From assembly GCF_000499845.2 (NCBI RefSeq), contig NC_023754.2, forward strand, positions 7,952,477 through 8,016,476: a stretch of 64,000 nt of DNA, written 5' to 3'. How positions within the stretch are numbered: the first letter of the stretch is position 1; every line of letters starts with the position of its first letter. A program made the translations under genes and the position numbers. This stretch comes from Phaseolus vulgaris. Lineage: Eukaryota; Streptophyta; Magnoliopsida; Fabales; Fabaceae. Shown here piece after piece: positions 1 to 11,049 of this stretch. A model generated the notes under the pieces. The model saw only the letters and a list, made by a program, of their open reading frames with translations, searched no databases and had not been told where the DNA came from.

Positions 1-1
1 G

Positions 2-3000
2 TGTATGGGTTATGGTCACATTGCGGCTAATTGTCCTTCTAAAAGGAATATGTTTGTGCATAATGGCATTGTTATGAGTGAGCATGATTCGGATTCACCT
101 AGATATTCTTCACCATCTAGGGCATCTAGTGAGGATGAGAGTGAGTGTCCACTTGAAGGGGATTTGTTAGTTGTGAAAAGACTTCTTGGACAAGTTTCAC
201 AACCTTTTGATGAAAGTCAAAGGGAAAATATTTTTCATACAAGATGTCTTATTCAAAACAACATTTGCTCTTTGATAGTGGATGGGGGTAGTTGTGCTAA
301 TGTGGCTAGTACAAGAGTAGTAGATAAGCTTGGATTGCCTACTATCTCTCATACAAAGCCCTACAAATTGCAATGGCTTAGTGAAGTAGGAGAAATTGTT
401 GTGAATAAACAAGTCCTCATCCATTTCTCTATTGGAAAATACAAAGATGAGGTATTATGTGATGTTGTGCCCATGGAAGCTACTCATGTTCTTTTGGGAA
501 GGCCTTGGCAATTTGATAGAAAAGTTTTTCATGATGGCTTTACCAACAAACTTTCTTTTGATTTCCATGGTCACAAGGTTACTTTAAAATCTCTCTCTCC
601 TAGAGAAGTCCATGAGGACCAAATCATCATGAAAAAAAAGAGGGAGAGTGAAAAAGATAAAAAAGATAAAAAAGATAAGAGTTCTAAGCCTACACTCCTT
701 GTGTCTAGGCATGAGATTCAAAGGGAAATAGTGGCTCATCATCCTCTTTTCTTAGCCATCCCTAGAACTCTTAAGATAGAACCACTTGTTGATAGTCCTC
801 ATTGTTTGGAAAATTTGGTAGAAGAGTTTCAAGATGTGTTTCAAGATCCTCCAAAAGGACTTCCACCTTTGAGAGGGATTGAGCACCAAATTGATTTGAT
901 ATCGGGCTCTTCTTTACCAAACCCTCCAGCATATAGGACCAATCCAAGTGAAACCAAGGAAATTCGCCAACAAATTGAGGCTTTGATTGAAAAAGGGTGG
1001 GTTCAAGATAGCATGAGTCCTTGTGCTATGCCTATCATCTTAGTGCCTAAAAAGGATGGCACATGGCGAATGTGTTCGGATTGTAGGGCCATCAATAACA
1101 TTACAATTAAGTATAGGCATCCCATACCTAGGCTTGATGATTTGTTGGATGAATTGCATGGTTCAAAAATCTTTTCAAAGATTGATCTTAAAAGCGGCTA
1201 CAATCAAATCCGTATCAAACCAGGTGATGAATGGAAGACGGCTTTTAAGACCAACTTTGGTTTGTATGAGTGGTTAGTTATGCCCTTTGGTTTAACTAAT
1301 GCACCAAGTACCTTCATGCGCCTCATGCATCATGTTCTTAGACCTTTCATTGGTAAGTTTGTTGTTGTTTACTTTGATGATATTCTCATTTATAGCTTAT
1401 CTTTGAATGATCATAGAATGCATGTTAGGCAAGTTTTAGAAACCCTTAGGAAGGAACATTTGTATGCTAACCTTGCTAAATGTATGTTTGCTCTTGATCA
1501 TATAGAATTCCTAGGGTTTGTTGTGAGTAGCAAAGGGGTCCATGTGGACAAAACAAAGGTGATGGCCATTCAAAATTGGCCTACACCGAAAACCTTGAAT
1601 GAAGTCCGAAGTTTCCATGGACTTGCTTCTTTCTATAGAAGATTTGTACCAAACTTTGGTACCATTGCCACACCTCTCAATGATATAGTGAAAAAGGATG
1701 TGGTTTTTCAATGGGGAGAAGCACAACAAAAAGCTTTTGAAACTTTGAAAGAAAAATTGACTAATGCTCCCATCTTAGCCCTTCCTAATTTCACTAAAAC
1801 ATTTGAGATTGAGTGTGATGCTTCTACTATAGGCATTGGGGTTGTTCTCCTTCAAGAGGGCCACCCCATAGCTTATTTTAGTGAGAAATTGAAGGGAAGT
1901 CATCTCAATTATTCCACTTATGATAAAGAATTATATGCACTTGTTAGGGCTTTGTTTACTTGGCAACACTATCTTTTTCCTAAAGAGTTTGTGATACATA
2001 GTGATCATGAATCTCTTAAGTATTTGAAAAGCCAAAACAAGCTTAACAAGAGGCATGCTAAGTGGGTGGAATTCATTGAGCAATTTCCTTATGTGATCAA
2101 ACATAAGCAAGGCAAAGTAAACATTGTGGCGAATGCACTTTCTAGAAGATACACTTTGCTAAATCTTTTAAGTTCTCAATATCTTGGCTTTGATCACATT
2201 AAGGAACTTTATCATGATGACCTTGATTTTTCTCTCATCTATCAAGAGTGTCTTAAGGGAGGACACAAAGATTTTTTTATACAAGATGGCTTTCTTTTTA
2301 AAGGAAAACGTCTTTGTGTCCCTCAAAGCTCTATTAGATTATCTCTTGTTAGAGAAGCTCATGAGGGGGGTTTAATGGGTCACTTTGGGGTTGCTAAAAC
2401 TTTGGATGTGTTGCATGAACATTTCTTTTGGCCTCATATGCATAAACATGTTCATAATTTGTGTGATAAATGCATAGCTTGCCGCAAAGCTAAGTCTAAA
2501 ATGCATCCCCATGGTTTATATACTCCTCTTCCTGTCCCTTCAATGCCTTGGGTTGACATATCTATGGATTTCATCTTAGGATTACCCAAGACATCAAAGG
2601 GAAAGGACTCCATTTTTGTGGTAGTGGATCGTTTTTCAAAGATGACTCACTTTATTCCTTGCCACGAAGTGGATGATGCATGTCATATTGCAAACCTCTT
2701 CTTTCAAGAAGTGGTTTGTTTGCATGGGATCCTTAGATCTATATTGTCCGATAGAGATCCCAAGTTCTTAAGTCACTTTTGGAAGACCTTGTGGGGCAAG
2801 CTTGGAACTAAACTTTTATTTTCTACCACTTGCCACCCACAAACTGATGGTCAAACCGAGGTGGTGAATAAAACTTTGGGACAACTATTGAGATGTTTCA
2901 TTTCGGGGAATCCTAGAGTCTGGGAGAATTTTACTACCCCATGTTGAGTTTGCATATAACCGTGTAGTAAATTCTACCACCTCACATTCTCCTTTTGAGG

Positions 3001-3626
3001 TTTTTTATGGGTTTAATCCCTTAACACCTCTTGATCTTCTTCCTATTCTCATTCTTGGAGATTTCTTCTGCAAAGATGGGGATGAAAAGGCTTCTTTTGT
3101 GAAAATTTTGCATAAAGACATCAAGAAGAGAATTGAGAAGAAGGTTGGCAAGTATGTTGAACTTGCCAATAAAAGGAGAAAAGCATTGTTGTTTGAGGAG
3201 GGTGATTGGGTTTGGCTTCATTTAAGGAAGGATCGTTTTCCTACTCAAAGGAAGTCCAAACTAATGCCTCGTGGAGATGGACCTTTCCAAGTCCTAAAGA
3301 GGATTAATGACAATGCTTATGAGTTAGATATGCCTGATACATTCTTAGGTAGTCATACTTTTAATATCAGTGATCTAACTCCTTTTTCTGTAGGTCTCCA
3401 GAATTCGTGGTCGAATTCTCTCCAACTCGGGGAGTATGATGGAGATCAAGCTCAAGTGGACATAGAGGCCAATCATCAAGAGCAAGAAGAGGTTGAGGCT
3501 CAAATAGAGGACGCTCATGGAGGTCAAAGCCCACCTCAAAGGCTTACAAGGACCATGTTCAAAGCTTTAGGAGCTAATGAACGTTTATTTTCTCTTTTTG
3601 TAATTTCTTTGTTTGAAGGTGCTTAG
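2..3626 (+). pseudogene. CRM-like gag-pol polyprotein, C-terminal ~1200 codons, one frameshift
   Basis: The first visible codons are the last part of a CCHC zinc knuckle (C at 2-4, then GYGHIAANC). The aspartic protease follows ([13 protein letters not shown] near 270-310, LLGRPW near 490). The reverse transcriptase has the YFDDILIYS active site near 1370-1395. RNase H starts with ECDAST near 1810. The integrase has an HHCC finger (GHFGVAKT...CDKCIACR, 2380-2490) and DDE residues in VDISMDF, SDRDPKF and QTDGQTEVV. The plus-strand frame ends early at 2945-2947 because one extra base lies near 2933; the right frame is open from 2934 to 3626 and holds the integrase C-terminus with a GPF-type motif (GDGPFQVLKRI). 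The last 190 bases lie inside the 3' LTR. Apart from the frameshift the reading frame is intact, so the copy is fairly young. Confidence 0.88.
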
Positions 3627-4466
3627 AGGGAAACATTAGAAACCTCTTTTGTTAAAGCATCTTTAGGTCTTTAGTTAGGAGTCTTAGGGGGGGGTGTGCG
3701 TTAGTAGATAGGTGTAGGAGTAACAGGGAGGTGCCAAAGTGAGAGAGGAGGTCACACCTTCCTCATGACTTAGATTGGCGCCACTTTCATTTGTATTTGG
3801 GGGGAATTTTGAATTTAATTAGCTTTGCATTTCAGCACCTCTAGGCTATAAATTAAGGTGCTGCCTTTGTATTTTTCAGATCTAAATTTTGATTAGAGAA
3901 ACTATACTCAATTTTTTAGAGAATTCGAGAGCTTTGTGCCTTCCTCACTTAGTCTTATCTTGAGAGTTCTATGGTTACCTCAAGTGGCGGCTTGCACACT
4001 CATCTTGGAGTCACCATCCTCTAAGTGGCGTGATCAGCCAACCATTCCTCCATCTTCATGAGCTTTCTCTTCTCCTTCCTTTCTTCTCTTTTTATGTTCA
4101 TGTCTTAGCTTGCTTCCTTTGTTTTTCAGTTCGGCATTTTTCAGTTCATATTTGTTTTGCTTCGGTTCATTTGCTTATTTGTTGTTCTTCATTGTTTCTT
4201 CTTCATTTCTAGCCTTTTTGTTCGGTTCAATTCTGTTCTTGTGCTTTTTGTTCGGTGCCTTTGCCTTTTCTTCCTTTTTGTTCGGTTCAATTTGACAATA
4301 CATGGAACTTCCATATGAGTTTGGGTTTTGGTACTAGTCTTGGTGAGTTCTTGATCATAGAACCTTGATCCAATTCTATCTTAAAAAGTGTCTATCTCAT
4401 ATCCAACTCAAGATGATTCCTATGAATGTCAAGAATCATTCATATTGTGCTATTGGAATCATATCA
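3437..4466 (+). repeat. 3' LTR of the CRM-like element
   Basis: The LTR starts at TGATGGAGATCAAG just after a short purine tract (CGGGGAGTA) and ends GGAATCATATCA. The ends were set by comparison with the solo LTR at 17307-18354, which in its own orientation starts TGATAGAGATCAAA and ends GGAATCATATCA and is 1048 bp, against 1030 bp here. Shared blocks include GTGCTTAGAGGGAAAC (3620) and the CCACTTGAGG / CCAAGATGAGTG segments (about 3965-4035, seen as reverse complement near 17752-17805). A TATA box (CTATAAATTAAGG) lies near 3845. The polyprotein ends inside the LTR. Confidence 0.8.
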
Positions 4467-4789
4467 ATACATCTTCTTGATTTTGAAAAGTAGCTTTTAT
4501 TATTGGAATAACTAATTCAACTTACAGCAAAAGACTAGTGATTTTAATATGGCTCCCCTGCCTCTGCATGTTGGCTGGTGCTTATGCTGTTACAGGTACA
4601 TAATTAATTTTTTTTATCTCTACCATAATTATACTAGACACCAACATTCTCCAGTTATTGGTTTTCTCTCCTTTTTCTTGAATTTAAGTTGATGTGGATT
4701 TTCAACTTCATATATTTATGATAATTAATTTTTAGTGATTGAATTCTCATGTACTAAAAGTTGAGGCATATATATTTATATATTCTTTT
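4467..4789. other. AT-rich spacer, nothing recognised
   Basis: No open frame, splice-supported exon or recognisable repeat end was seen here. It is the flank into which the CRM-like element inserted. Confidence 0.4.
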
Positions 4790-5287
4790 TAGCCCTTCTT
4801 GTTCATGTCAGTTGACTTGCTCGCCTGTTGTCTCTGGTGACAAGCTCTAATTTCGTTTGTCTCTTCAGGAATTTGTCCTATCTCTTGTACGTCTGGAACG
4901 TAGCTCCGTTGAAATAGAGGGGGCCTTACCTGTTGATTGCACTCCGACGATCAAGTCAGTAAAGGCTTACTTAAATTAAATGAGTATTCAATTTCAGTCT
5001 CAGAAACAACGTACCTTTACCTGGGGTCTCAAGCCCCTTTTATAACTTATCTCTTGTAACAACTTTCTCTCATGAGAATCTAATCTCAACTGAAAGCAAA
5101 CAGGAAAACATTCTGTTTATGAGCACCTTCTCTCGAGGTCCTGCAACAACAAAGAATCTTATCTCTAAGGACTGCATAAAATAATAACAGAACAACCACT
5201 TGCCAATAGGGCACCAACTTATGCGCCAACATCAGGGGAATACTCTGTTTACGTGGGCACTTTACTTAGATTGAGATTTTTTAGCAA
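4790..5287 (-). repeat. Tat-type LTR fragment, minus orientation
   Basis: The reverse complement of 4938-4962 reads CTGACTTGATCGTCGGAGTG, the same block found downstream of the TATA box in the LTRs of elements B and C (there TGACTTGGGCGTTGGAGTG) and in the LTR at 48921-49790. A minus-strand TATA (TTATAAAAGGGG, rc of about 5033-5044) precedes it. The GTCAGTTGACTTG block near 4809 is shared with GTCGGTTGACTTG near 48944. Boundaries are approximate. It may be the 3' LTR of the element whose integrase remains at 5947-6579. Confidence 0.55.
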
Positions 5288-5946
5288 TTATATGATGAGA
5301 ACCCAAAGAAGATCCCCGCTGAACACGAACTTAACCAAGTGGTTAAGTAAGTGTGAAGGTTCACTTCTAGAGGGCAAAGCAAAAATACAAGGATTTGGTG
5401 ATTGATGATGAATAATGGAAGAGATGAAGGAAAGGAAAAGCTTATGTGATGGAAGAGAGGTGAATGACGCCACTTGGAGTGTGGTTTTCCTCCAAGATAA
5501 GTGTTGATGGCTGCCACTTGAGAGCTCTCAATCATTCAAGATGAGACCTAATGCTAAGAGAAAACAAGCTTCACTAACACCTCAAAAATTGTGCAGAGTA
5601 AATTTTCTATTCAAATTCAACCTGAAAATACATGGAGTAAGACACCCTATTTATAGGAATGAGTGCCTTGGTGGGCAAAAAGGGCAAGGGTAGGGTAGTA
5701 AATGTGTGAGGGAGCTGCCTTTAGGGTTTGACTAAGTTAAAACCGCACCCTAGGCTTGTTCTTCTAGAAACTAGGTCAAATTTCCTTCCTAGAGGGCTAG
5801 AAACAAGCTAAAATGATAACTACACCCCCTATTATGCTATAGGCACCTATTCTAGGCTATCTTGCTATTTTGGACCCTCGAAATGAGCTCAAATTATTGA
5901 CATAAATTTTCTCTTGTGGAAAGACCAGAAGGAAAAACTTATGATA
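5288..5946 (-). repeat. Diverged CRM-like LTR remnant, minus orientation
   Basis: Blocks such as GACGCCACTTGGAG, TCCAAGATAAGTG, GCCACTTGAGAG and CAAGATGAGACC (5465-5550) match the solo LTR at 17749-17835 in the same orientation and order. CCAGAAGGAAAAACTT near 5925 matches CTAGAAGGAAGAACTT near 18270. No clean TG/CA ends or target duplication were found, so it is old or truncated. Confidence 0.55.
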
Positions 5947-6579
5947 TTATGGTTTATAGCTGGTTCTTCTTCTGCTGATGCTTTCTCGAGGTTTGGTGGG
6001 GCTCGACTTTGTATACTGAGATGAATGACCTTTTTGTGAATTGTTTGATGTGTCCTTAGTCCTCTGCGAATTGTTGTGGTTTGTATCAACATGAAATGGG
6101 CCAGTCCATTTTGGAGACAACTTATTCTCCGTCTGATAGGGGTGAGCCTTTCGCATCACCAAGTTGGTCGCTCGGAACTGCCGAGGCTTCAACTTGGTCT
6201 TTTGCTTCAACTATACCTTTCTCTCTAAAGCTTCAGCATTGATGCGATCTTGTTTGCGCACTTCATCTATCAGATCCAGGTTCACCTTCCTCCCTCCATT
6301 AGACTCTTCGATCATGAAGTTCTGGATCAAGGCGAGCTTTCTTGGATCTCTACTGGTATCATGGCATCCGACTCATACCAAACTGAAGGGCATCTCCTTG
6401 GTTGTTGACTGAGGAGTAGTGTAATAAGCCCAAAAAATTCGAGGAACCTCCTCTGACCAAGTCCCCTTGGCTTTCTCCAATCTTCTCTTCAAACCTTTGA
6501 GCAAGACTCTGTTGGCAGACTCGACCTGGCCATTTGTCTGAGGGTGCTCAATTTTCTTGCAAACTATTGTCAATATCAT
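5947..6579 (-). pseudogene. Tat-type integrase fragment
   Basis: Reading right to left, 6579-6373 encodes a piece with EHPQTNGQVESANRVLLKG, including the catalytic glutamate of the integrase core. It is nearly the same as the integrases of elements B (30140-30300) and C. It continues in a shifted frame through 6210-5947 with the C-terminal blocks RQFRATNLVMRKAHPYQTE and LSPKWTGPFHV. The upstream integrase core, RNase H and reverse transcriptase are missing. Frame changes and stops show it is dead. Its position and strand fit the LTR fragment at 4790-5287, with the CRM-like LTR remnant inserted between them. Confidence 0.8.
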
Positions 6580-6584
6580 ATCAA

Positions 6585-6735
6585 TTCAAAATTGTATATA
6601 TTCTTATATACTTAGTGAATGCTACTATTAGGATTTTAAATAATTGTTCCATGTGGGTTTGATATGCCTCATTAGGGACAAATTATTATTTCCGACTTAG
6701 TACACCTGTCGTAAAAAAGTCATTAGTGAGTCAAG
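6585..6735 (+). repeat. Old Athila-like LTR 3' end
   Basis: TTGTTCCATGTGGG...TTAGGGACAAATTATTATTTCCGAC...GTCGTAAAAAAGTCATTA resembles the last 100 bases of the Athila LTR at 23855-23938 (TTGTTCCTTGTGGG...TTAGGGACAATTATTACTTCTGAC...GCCGTAAAAAGTCATCA). It lies before the 5' end of the Athila element, so it is an older, separate insertion. Positions 6736-6841 after it hold nothing recognisable. Confidence 0.5.
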
Positions 6736-6841
6736 AGGACTACTTAAGTACCAGGAATTTCCTAGTCAAAATTTACCTCAGGTAGGGCTTTACTAAAATA
6801 GTCTCAAGGACCCTTCAAAAGAATTTTTAAACACAAATGGG

Positions 6842-6846
6842 TGTGT
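6842..6846. repeat. Target site duplication TGTGT (left), Athila element
   Basis: TGTGT directly precedes the LTR start at 6847 and is repeated at 23939-23943 directly after the 3' LTR. Confidence 0.8.
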
Positions 6847-7756
6847 TGATAAGTGTCTAATTTCAGTAATATTTCATATTAAAATATAGGCACTTATGAG
6901 GATTTATTGCTAATTTACATATAAAATAATCCTTAATTTATGAATTTATACCTTTTTACATTTTTTATGAGCTTTATTTGAATAAGAGGTTTTATTCCCA
7001 AATTTGGTGTTAATTGCATATTTCTAGGGAGGATTGAAGATTTGGAGTAAAGGAGAATAATTTGAGCTAAAAAGAGAAAGATTGAAGGTCCCGGAATGGA
7101 AAAAAGATGCAAAGAAAGATTGGGCATTTTTTATGTTTTATCATTTAGCCCATTAGCGCGCCACAGGAAGCAACCTAACCCTAGAAAACTAGGATAAATA
7201 GAGGGCTAGAGGCTCAGTCCTAGGGCGCCAGATTGAGAGGAAAACACCACAGAATGAATTGTAACCCAATTGGGAGAATGGAAGGTGCTAGAAGTATGTG
7301 TGACTAATTCTACCCTTTGGGGTTGGGAGTAATTTGCTCAAACTCTTATGTATTGAGGTGATATCTTATATATTAATATTCAGTTCTTGATTGATTATTG
7401 GTATTGTTGTTTTACTTTTAACTTTCCGTGACAAATTGAGAATCTTAAATCTGACTAAGAGGTATTTTTAGGGTTCAGACGTAAACATCAATACTTAACA
7501 TATTTGAGTGCTAGAGATAGACTTGAGATGTTAATTGCCATTAACGTCTGATTGTGATTTCTAAGTTGTTTTTATAAGTATGCGAGAGATCGATATTTAG
7601 GAAACATTCTTAAGAATTTTATATGCGAGAGATCGATATAAATGAATTTTCTACGAGCATCAATTTCAATCAAAGAACTTAATATTAACATGCTAATCAA
7701 AATACATGAGAGTGAGAGAGATGAAACCTAATCCCTATTTTTCCAATTGTGCAACT
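6847..7756 (+). repeat. 5' LTR of the Athila element, 3' end missing
   Basis: TGATAAGTGTCTAATTTCAG aligns with the 3' LTR start at 22944 and stays similar to about 7756 (CCAATTG.GCAACT). The last ~185 bases of the LTR, and the primer binding site, are absent and are replaced by unrelated GC-richer sequence. Confidence 0.8.
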
Positions 7757-8351
7757 CTAGATCGGTCTGGGCCCTTGCCACTCGACATCAGCCCGAGCTC
7801 GTACGACTCAACATCGGCATATGTCCGCTCATAATGACATCTGCCCGTATTTTATTATATTTTATTTTAGTTCCTTTTAGGTTTAGTTACGTAGTTTTAT
7901 TTAGGTTTAGGTAGTTTTTATTTATTTGTTTTAATTATTTATCATTACTAGATTTAGTTTTTATTTTTACGTAAACTTAGTTTACGTAGTATCTTTACAA
8001 TAAGTTAGTTAGTTGTTTACGAGATTATAATTTTCTGTTTTATTTGTTTTAGTTTTATTTTGTTTTTTATTCGTAGTATTTATTTGTTATTTTTAATTAC
8101 GTTATTTCTTGTTTTTATTGTTTTCTTTTGTTCTGTTTTTAGTTTTTTTTTCTGAATATTTTTGTTTTATTTTATTAGCGTCATTTTAGTGTTTTGTTTT
8201 TGTTTTATTTTATTTTTAATTTTTAATTTGTAGTTTAGGCAGTTATTGATTTTATTTTAGTTATCAATTTAAATTCCTGTTTATTTTAAAAAAATAAAAA
8301 ATAAAAATATATTCTATTCTTTTTTTTCCACTAATATTTTAGGAAAACAAC
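7757..8351 (+). other. Athila leader region with filler DNA at its left edge
   Basis: Positions 7757-7847 are GC-rich for this neighbourhood and contain a repeated ACTCGACATCAGC / ACTCAACATCGGC pattern. From 7848 onward the sequence is strongly T-rich (TTTTATTTTAG-type runs) until just before the gag ATG at 8352, as in the untranslated leader of this clade. No gene is seen. Confidence 0.6.
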
Positions 8352-9571
8352 ATGGCAGAAGAACAAGCAAGGAAGACACTCAGAGATTATGTCATTTACC
8401 AAGGGTCTGGGCATTTTTCTAGTATTGCAATACCTGCTACCGCCAAGGCTTTGGAAATAGATCCCGATTTTCTCACTCTTATCAGTGTCCATCAATTCAC
8501 AGCAATGGAACATGAGGATCCATATTCACATTTGAATACATTTTATGAATTGGTGGGAATAATGGGCTTTGAATAAGATGATGTTGATAATGTTTGTATG
8601 CACTTGTTTTCTTTTTCATTGACAGGAAAGGCTAAGGATTGGCTTAGATCACTTCCAATTCAAAGCCTCACTAACTGGAATGATGTAAAGGAAAAATTTA
8701 TGCAAAAAGATTTTTTTCAATCTCTCGCTACATTAAAGCTAAGTCTGAAATCTCTATGTTCAGACAAGGAGCAGATGAGTCTTTTTGTGAGACATGGGAA
8801 TGATTCAAGATGATATTGAGAAAATGCCCAAATCATGGGTTTGAAGACATTGATCAACTGAGCATATTCATTAATGGTCTCAAATCTGATATGAGGATGC
8901 TCTTAGATGCTGCAACTGGTGGCACAATGATGACTCTTGATGCAGAACAAGCAACAAGGATTATTAATGCATTAGCATTAGCAGATTCTCAAGACCAGTA
9001 TGATGGACAATGTACTCGGAAGAAAGGATGGAGGAAAGATACACTATTGGCTCAAAATCAAATTTTGACACAGCAGATTGAGCAGTTAACCACACAAATG
9101 GCAAAATTGCCTCAACAATTACATGTTATTCAAAGTCAGAATCAAGAATTAAGGTGCGAACTATGTGGAGGTGAGCATTCCAGTGAGCAATGTGCTTACC
9201 AAAATATTTCTTCTGAAGAAAAAGTAATTTACATGGAAGATCAAGGAAAGCAATACACTTTTCAACAACTCCAACTATTAGATCCTGTGTCCCAAGAGAG
9301 AATGAGCAAAATGGAAGATTTTACAGAAAAATCTACACACACCATGTTGGTCGTGCAAAAGAACGTTGAGAATCTGGAGACACAAATTAAGCAACTTACA
9401 CAAGAGTTGAGGGAAATCGAGGAGAAATGTAATTCAATCACTACTAGAAGTGGAGTAGTTGTAGGAAAGGGGATTGGTGATAATATACAAAGTAAGGAAA
9501 GAGACATAGAGAGTGAGGAAGAGAGAAAAAGTAAGGAAAGAAATATTAATAGGGAAGAGAAAAAAGAATAG
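8352..9571 (+). pseudogene. Athila gag
   Basis: The frame starts MAEEQARKTLRDYV at 8352. The capsid-type block EHEDPYSHLNTFYEL is followed by an in-frame TAA at 8574-8576, then continues in the same frame with HLFSFSLTGKAKDWLRSLP. A frameshift near 8760-8790 moves the frame to 8810-9571 (MILRKCPNHGFEDIDQ). A zinc-knuckle-like CELCGGEHSSEQC sits near 9160-9195. The C-terminal part is charged and coiled-coil-like, rich in E and K, and it runs on as low-complexity purine-rich sequence to about 9690. Gag normally forms the virus-like particle; this copy cannot make a full-length protein. Confidence 0.85.
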
Positions 9572-9779
9572 GAAGAAAAAAACAAGAGTGAAGAGGGAGA
9601 AGAGAAAGAAAAAAAAATGAGAGGGTACAGGAAGAAAAGAAAAAAAGAGGAAAAAGAGAATGAAAAAAAAAAGTGTTCCAATTGTAGATTTACCTTATCC
9701 ACATGCTCCCTCCAGAAAGAATATAGAATGACAGTTTATCATATTCTGTGAAATTCTAAAACAATTAGAGATAAGTATT

Positions 9780-11049
9780 TTGTTCACTGAAGCTTTGGAA
9801 CAAATGCCTACTTATGCAAAATTTATGAAGGATTTTTTGACCAAGAAGAGAAGATTAAAAGAACAAGGAATTGTGGAGCTAGAAGCAGGATGTAGTGACA
9901 TTATTCAAAAATCATTGCCACAAAAATCTAAAGATCCTGGGAGTTTTACTTTGCCAGTCACAATAGGAAATTTTACAGTGGCCAAAGTATTACTAGATCT
10001 TGGGGCAAGCATAAATCTAATGTCACTATCTTTGTTGAAGAAAATTGGGGATGTTGAAATTCTTCCTACAAGGATGACATTGCAATTAGCTGACAGATCA
10101 ATAAAATATCCACATGGGATAGTAGAAGATGTTTTGGTGAAGGTAGACAAATTTTACTTCCCATTTGATTTTGTGATCATGGACATAGAGGAAGATGTGG
10201 AACTACCTCTCATTCTTGGACGCCCATTTATGAAGACTGCAAAAATTATGATTGATGTGGATGAAGGAAAGTTGAAGGTTCGAGTGCAGGATGAAGAAGT
10301 TAGCTTTGATGTATTTGAAGCAATGAAACATCTGATTGATCAGAAGGATTGTTTTAGGATGGATGCACTGGATGAACTGTATTTGGAAAATCACAGAGAA
10401 ATATTTATAGATGATTCATTGATGAAAGGAGTCCTAAATGATAATGAAAATTATAAGGACTGGGAGGAGAAGGAAGTCAAAGAATGTTTGTTAGAGTTGG
10501 GAAAGGCAAAAGAAGTTCAACAAGGGATTTTTGATGAATTAGAACTGAACAAAGCCAACACCCCTCAGAAAATAGAGTTGAAACAGTTGCTAACTCATTT
10601 GAAATATGTTTTTCTTGAAGAAAATGGGGAGAAGCCAGCTATCATAAGCAACCATTTATCCAAAGAGGAAGAACGAAAGGTGATAAAAGTGCTGAAGGCA
10701 AATAAAGAAGCTATAGGATGGACATTTGCTGACTTGAAAAGGTATAAGCCCATCATATTTCATGCATAAAATTCACATGGAGCAAGATTCAAACTTGTGG
10801 CTCACTCACCAAGGCGCTTAAATCCTTCCATGAAGGAGGTTGTTAGAAAGGAGGTACAAAAGCTTTTAGAAATAGGAATGATTTATCACATTTCAGACAG
10901 TGCGTGGGTTAGACTGGTACAGGTAGTACCTAAGAAAGGAGGTATGACAATTATGTATAACGAAAAAAATGAATTAATTCCTACAAGAACTGTTACAGGA
11001 TGGAGGATGTGCATTGATTATAGGAAACTGAATCAAGCTACGCGAAAAG
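9780..11049 (+). pseudogene. Athila pol, part 1 (protease to start of reverse transcriptase)
   Basis: The first frame has FTEALEQMPTYAKFMKDFL, then the aspartic protease (VLLDLGASINLM near 9990, LILGRPFMKTAKIMIDVDEG near 10210). An in-frame TAA at 10767-10769 interrupts it. The reverse transcriptase starts at about 10797 with AHSPRRLNPSMKEVVRKEV and GWRMCIDYRKLNQATRK, where the copia element begins at 11050. The reading continues at 18901 on the far side. Confidence 0.85.

Larger units (their letters stand above)
1..4466 (+). mobile_element. Ty3/gypsy LTR retrotransposon, CRM-like, 5' part outside window
   Basis: This is the 3' portion of a gypsy element: the end of gag (zinc knuckle), protease, reverse transcriptase, RNase H and integrase, followed by a 3' LTR ending in ..CATATCA at 4466. 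The 5' LTR and most of gag lie left of position 1, so the left target duplication cannot be checked; the right flank starts ATACA. Assignment to the CRM (centromeric chromovirus) clade rests on the reverse transcriptase block ([20 protein letters not shown]) and on the polyprotein running into the LTR, a feature I recall for some CRM elements. Clade confidence is moderate; gypsy identity is certain. Confidence 0.85.

Noticed and set aside
4030..4295. Two overlapping plus-strand frames rich in F, L and S
   Set aside because: They lie in the U/T-rich part of the CRM-like 3' LTR and are low complexity.
6842..6860. Possibility that the Athila LTR starts at the TGTGTTG upstream of 6847
   Set aside because: Alignment with the 3' LTR start (TGACAAGTGTC) and the TGTGT duplication fix the start at 6847.
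9262..9702. 146-codon minus-strand frame rich in F, S and L
   Set aside because: It is the complement of the purine-rich, E/K-coding tail of Athila gag; low complexity explains it.
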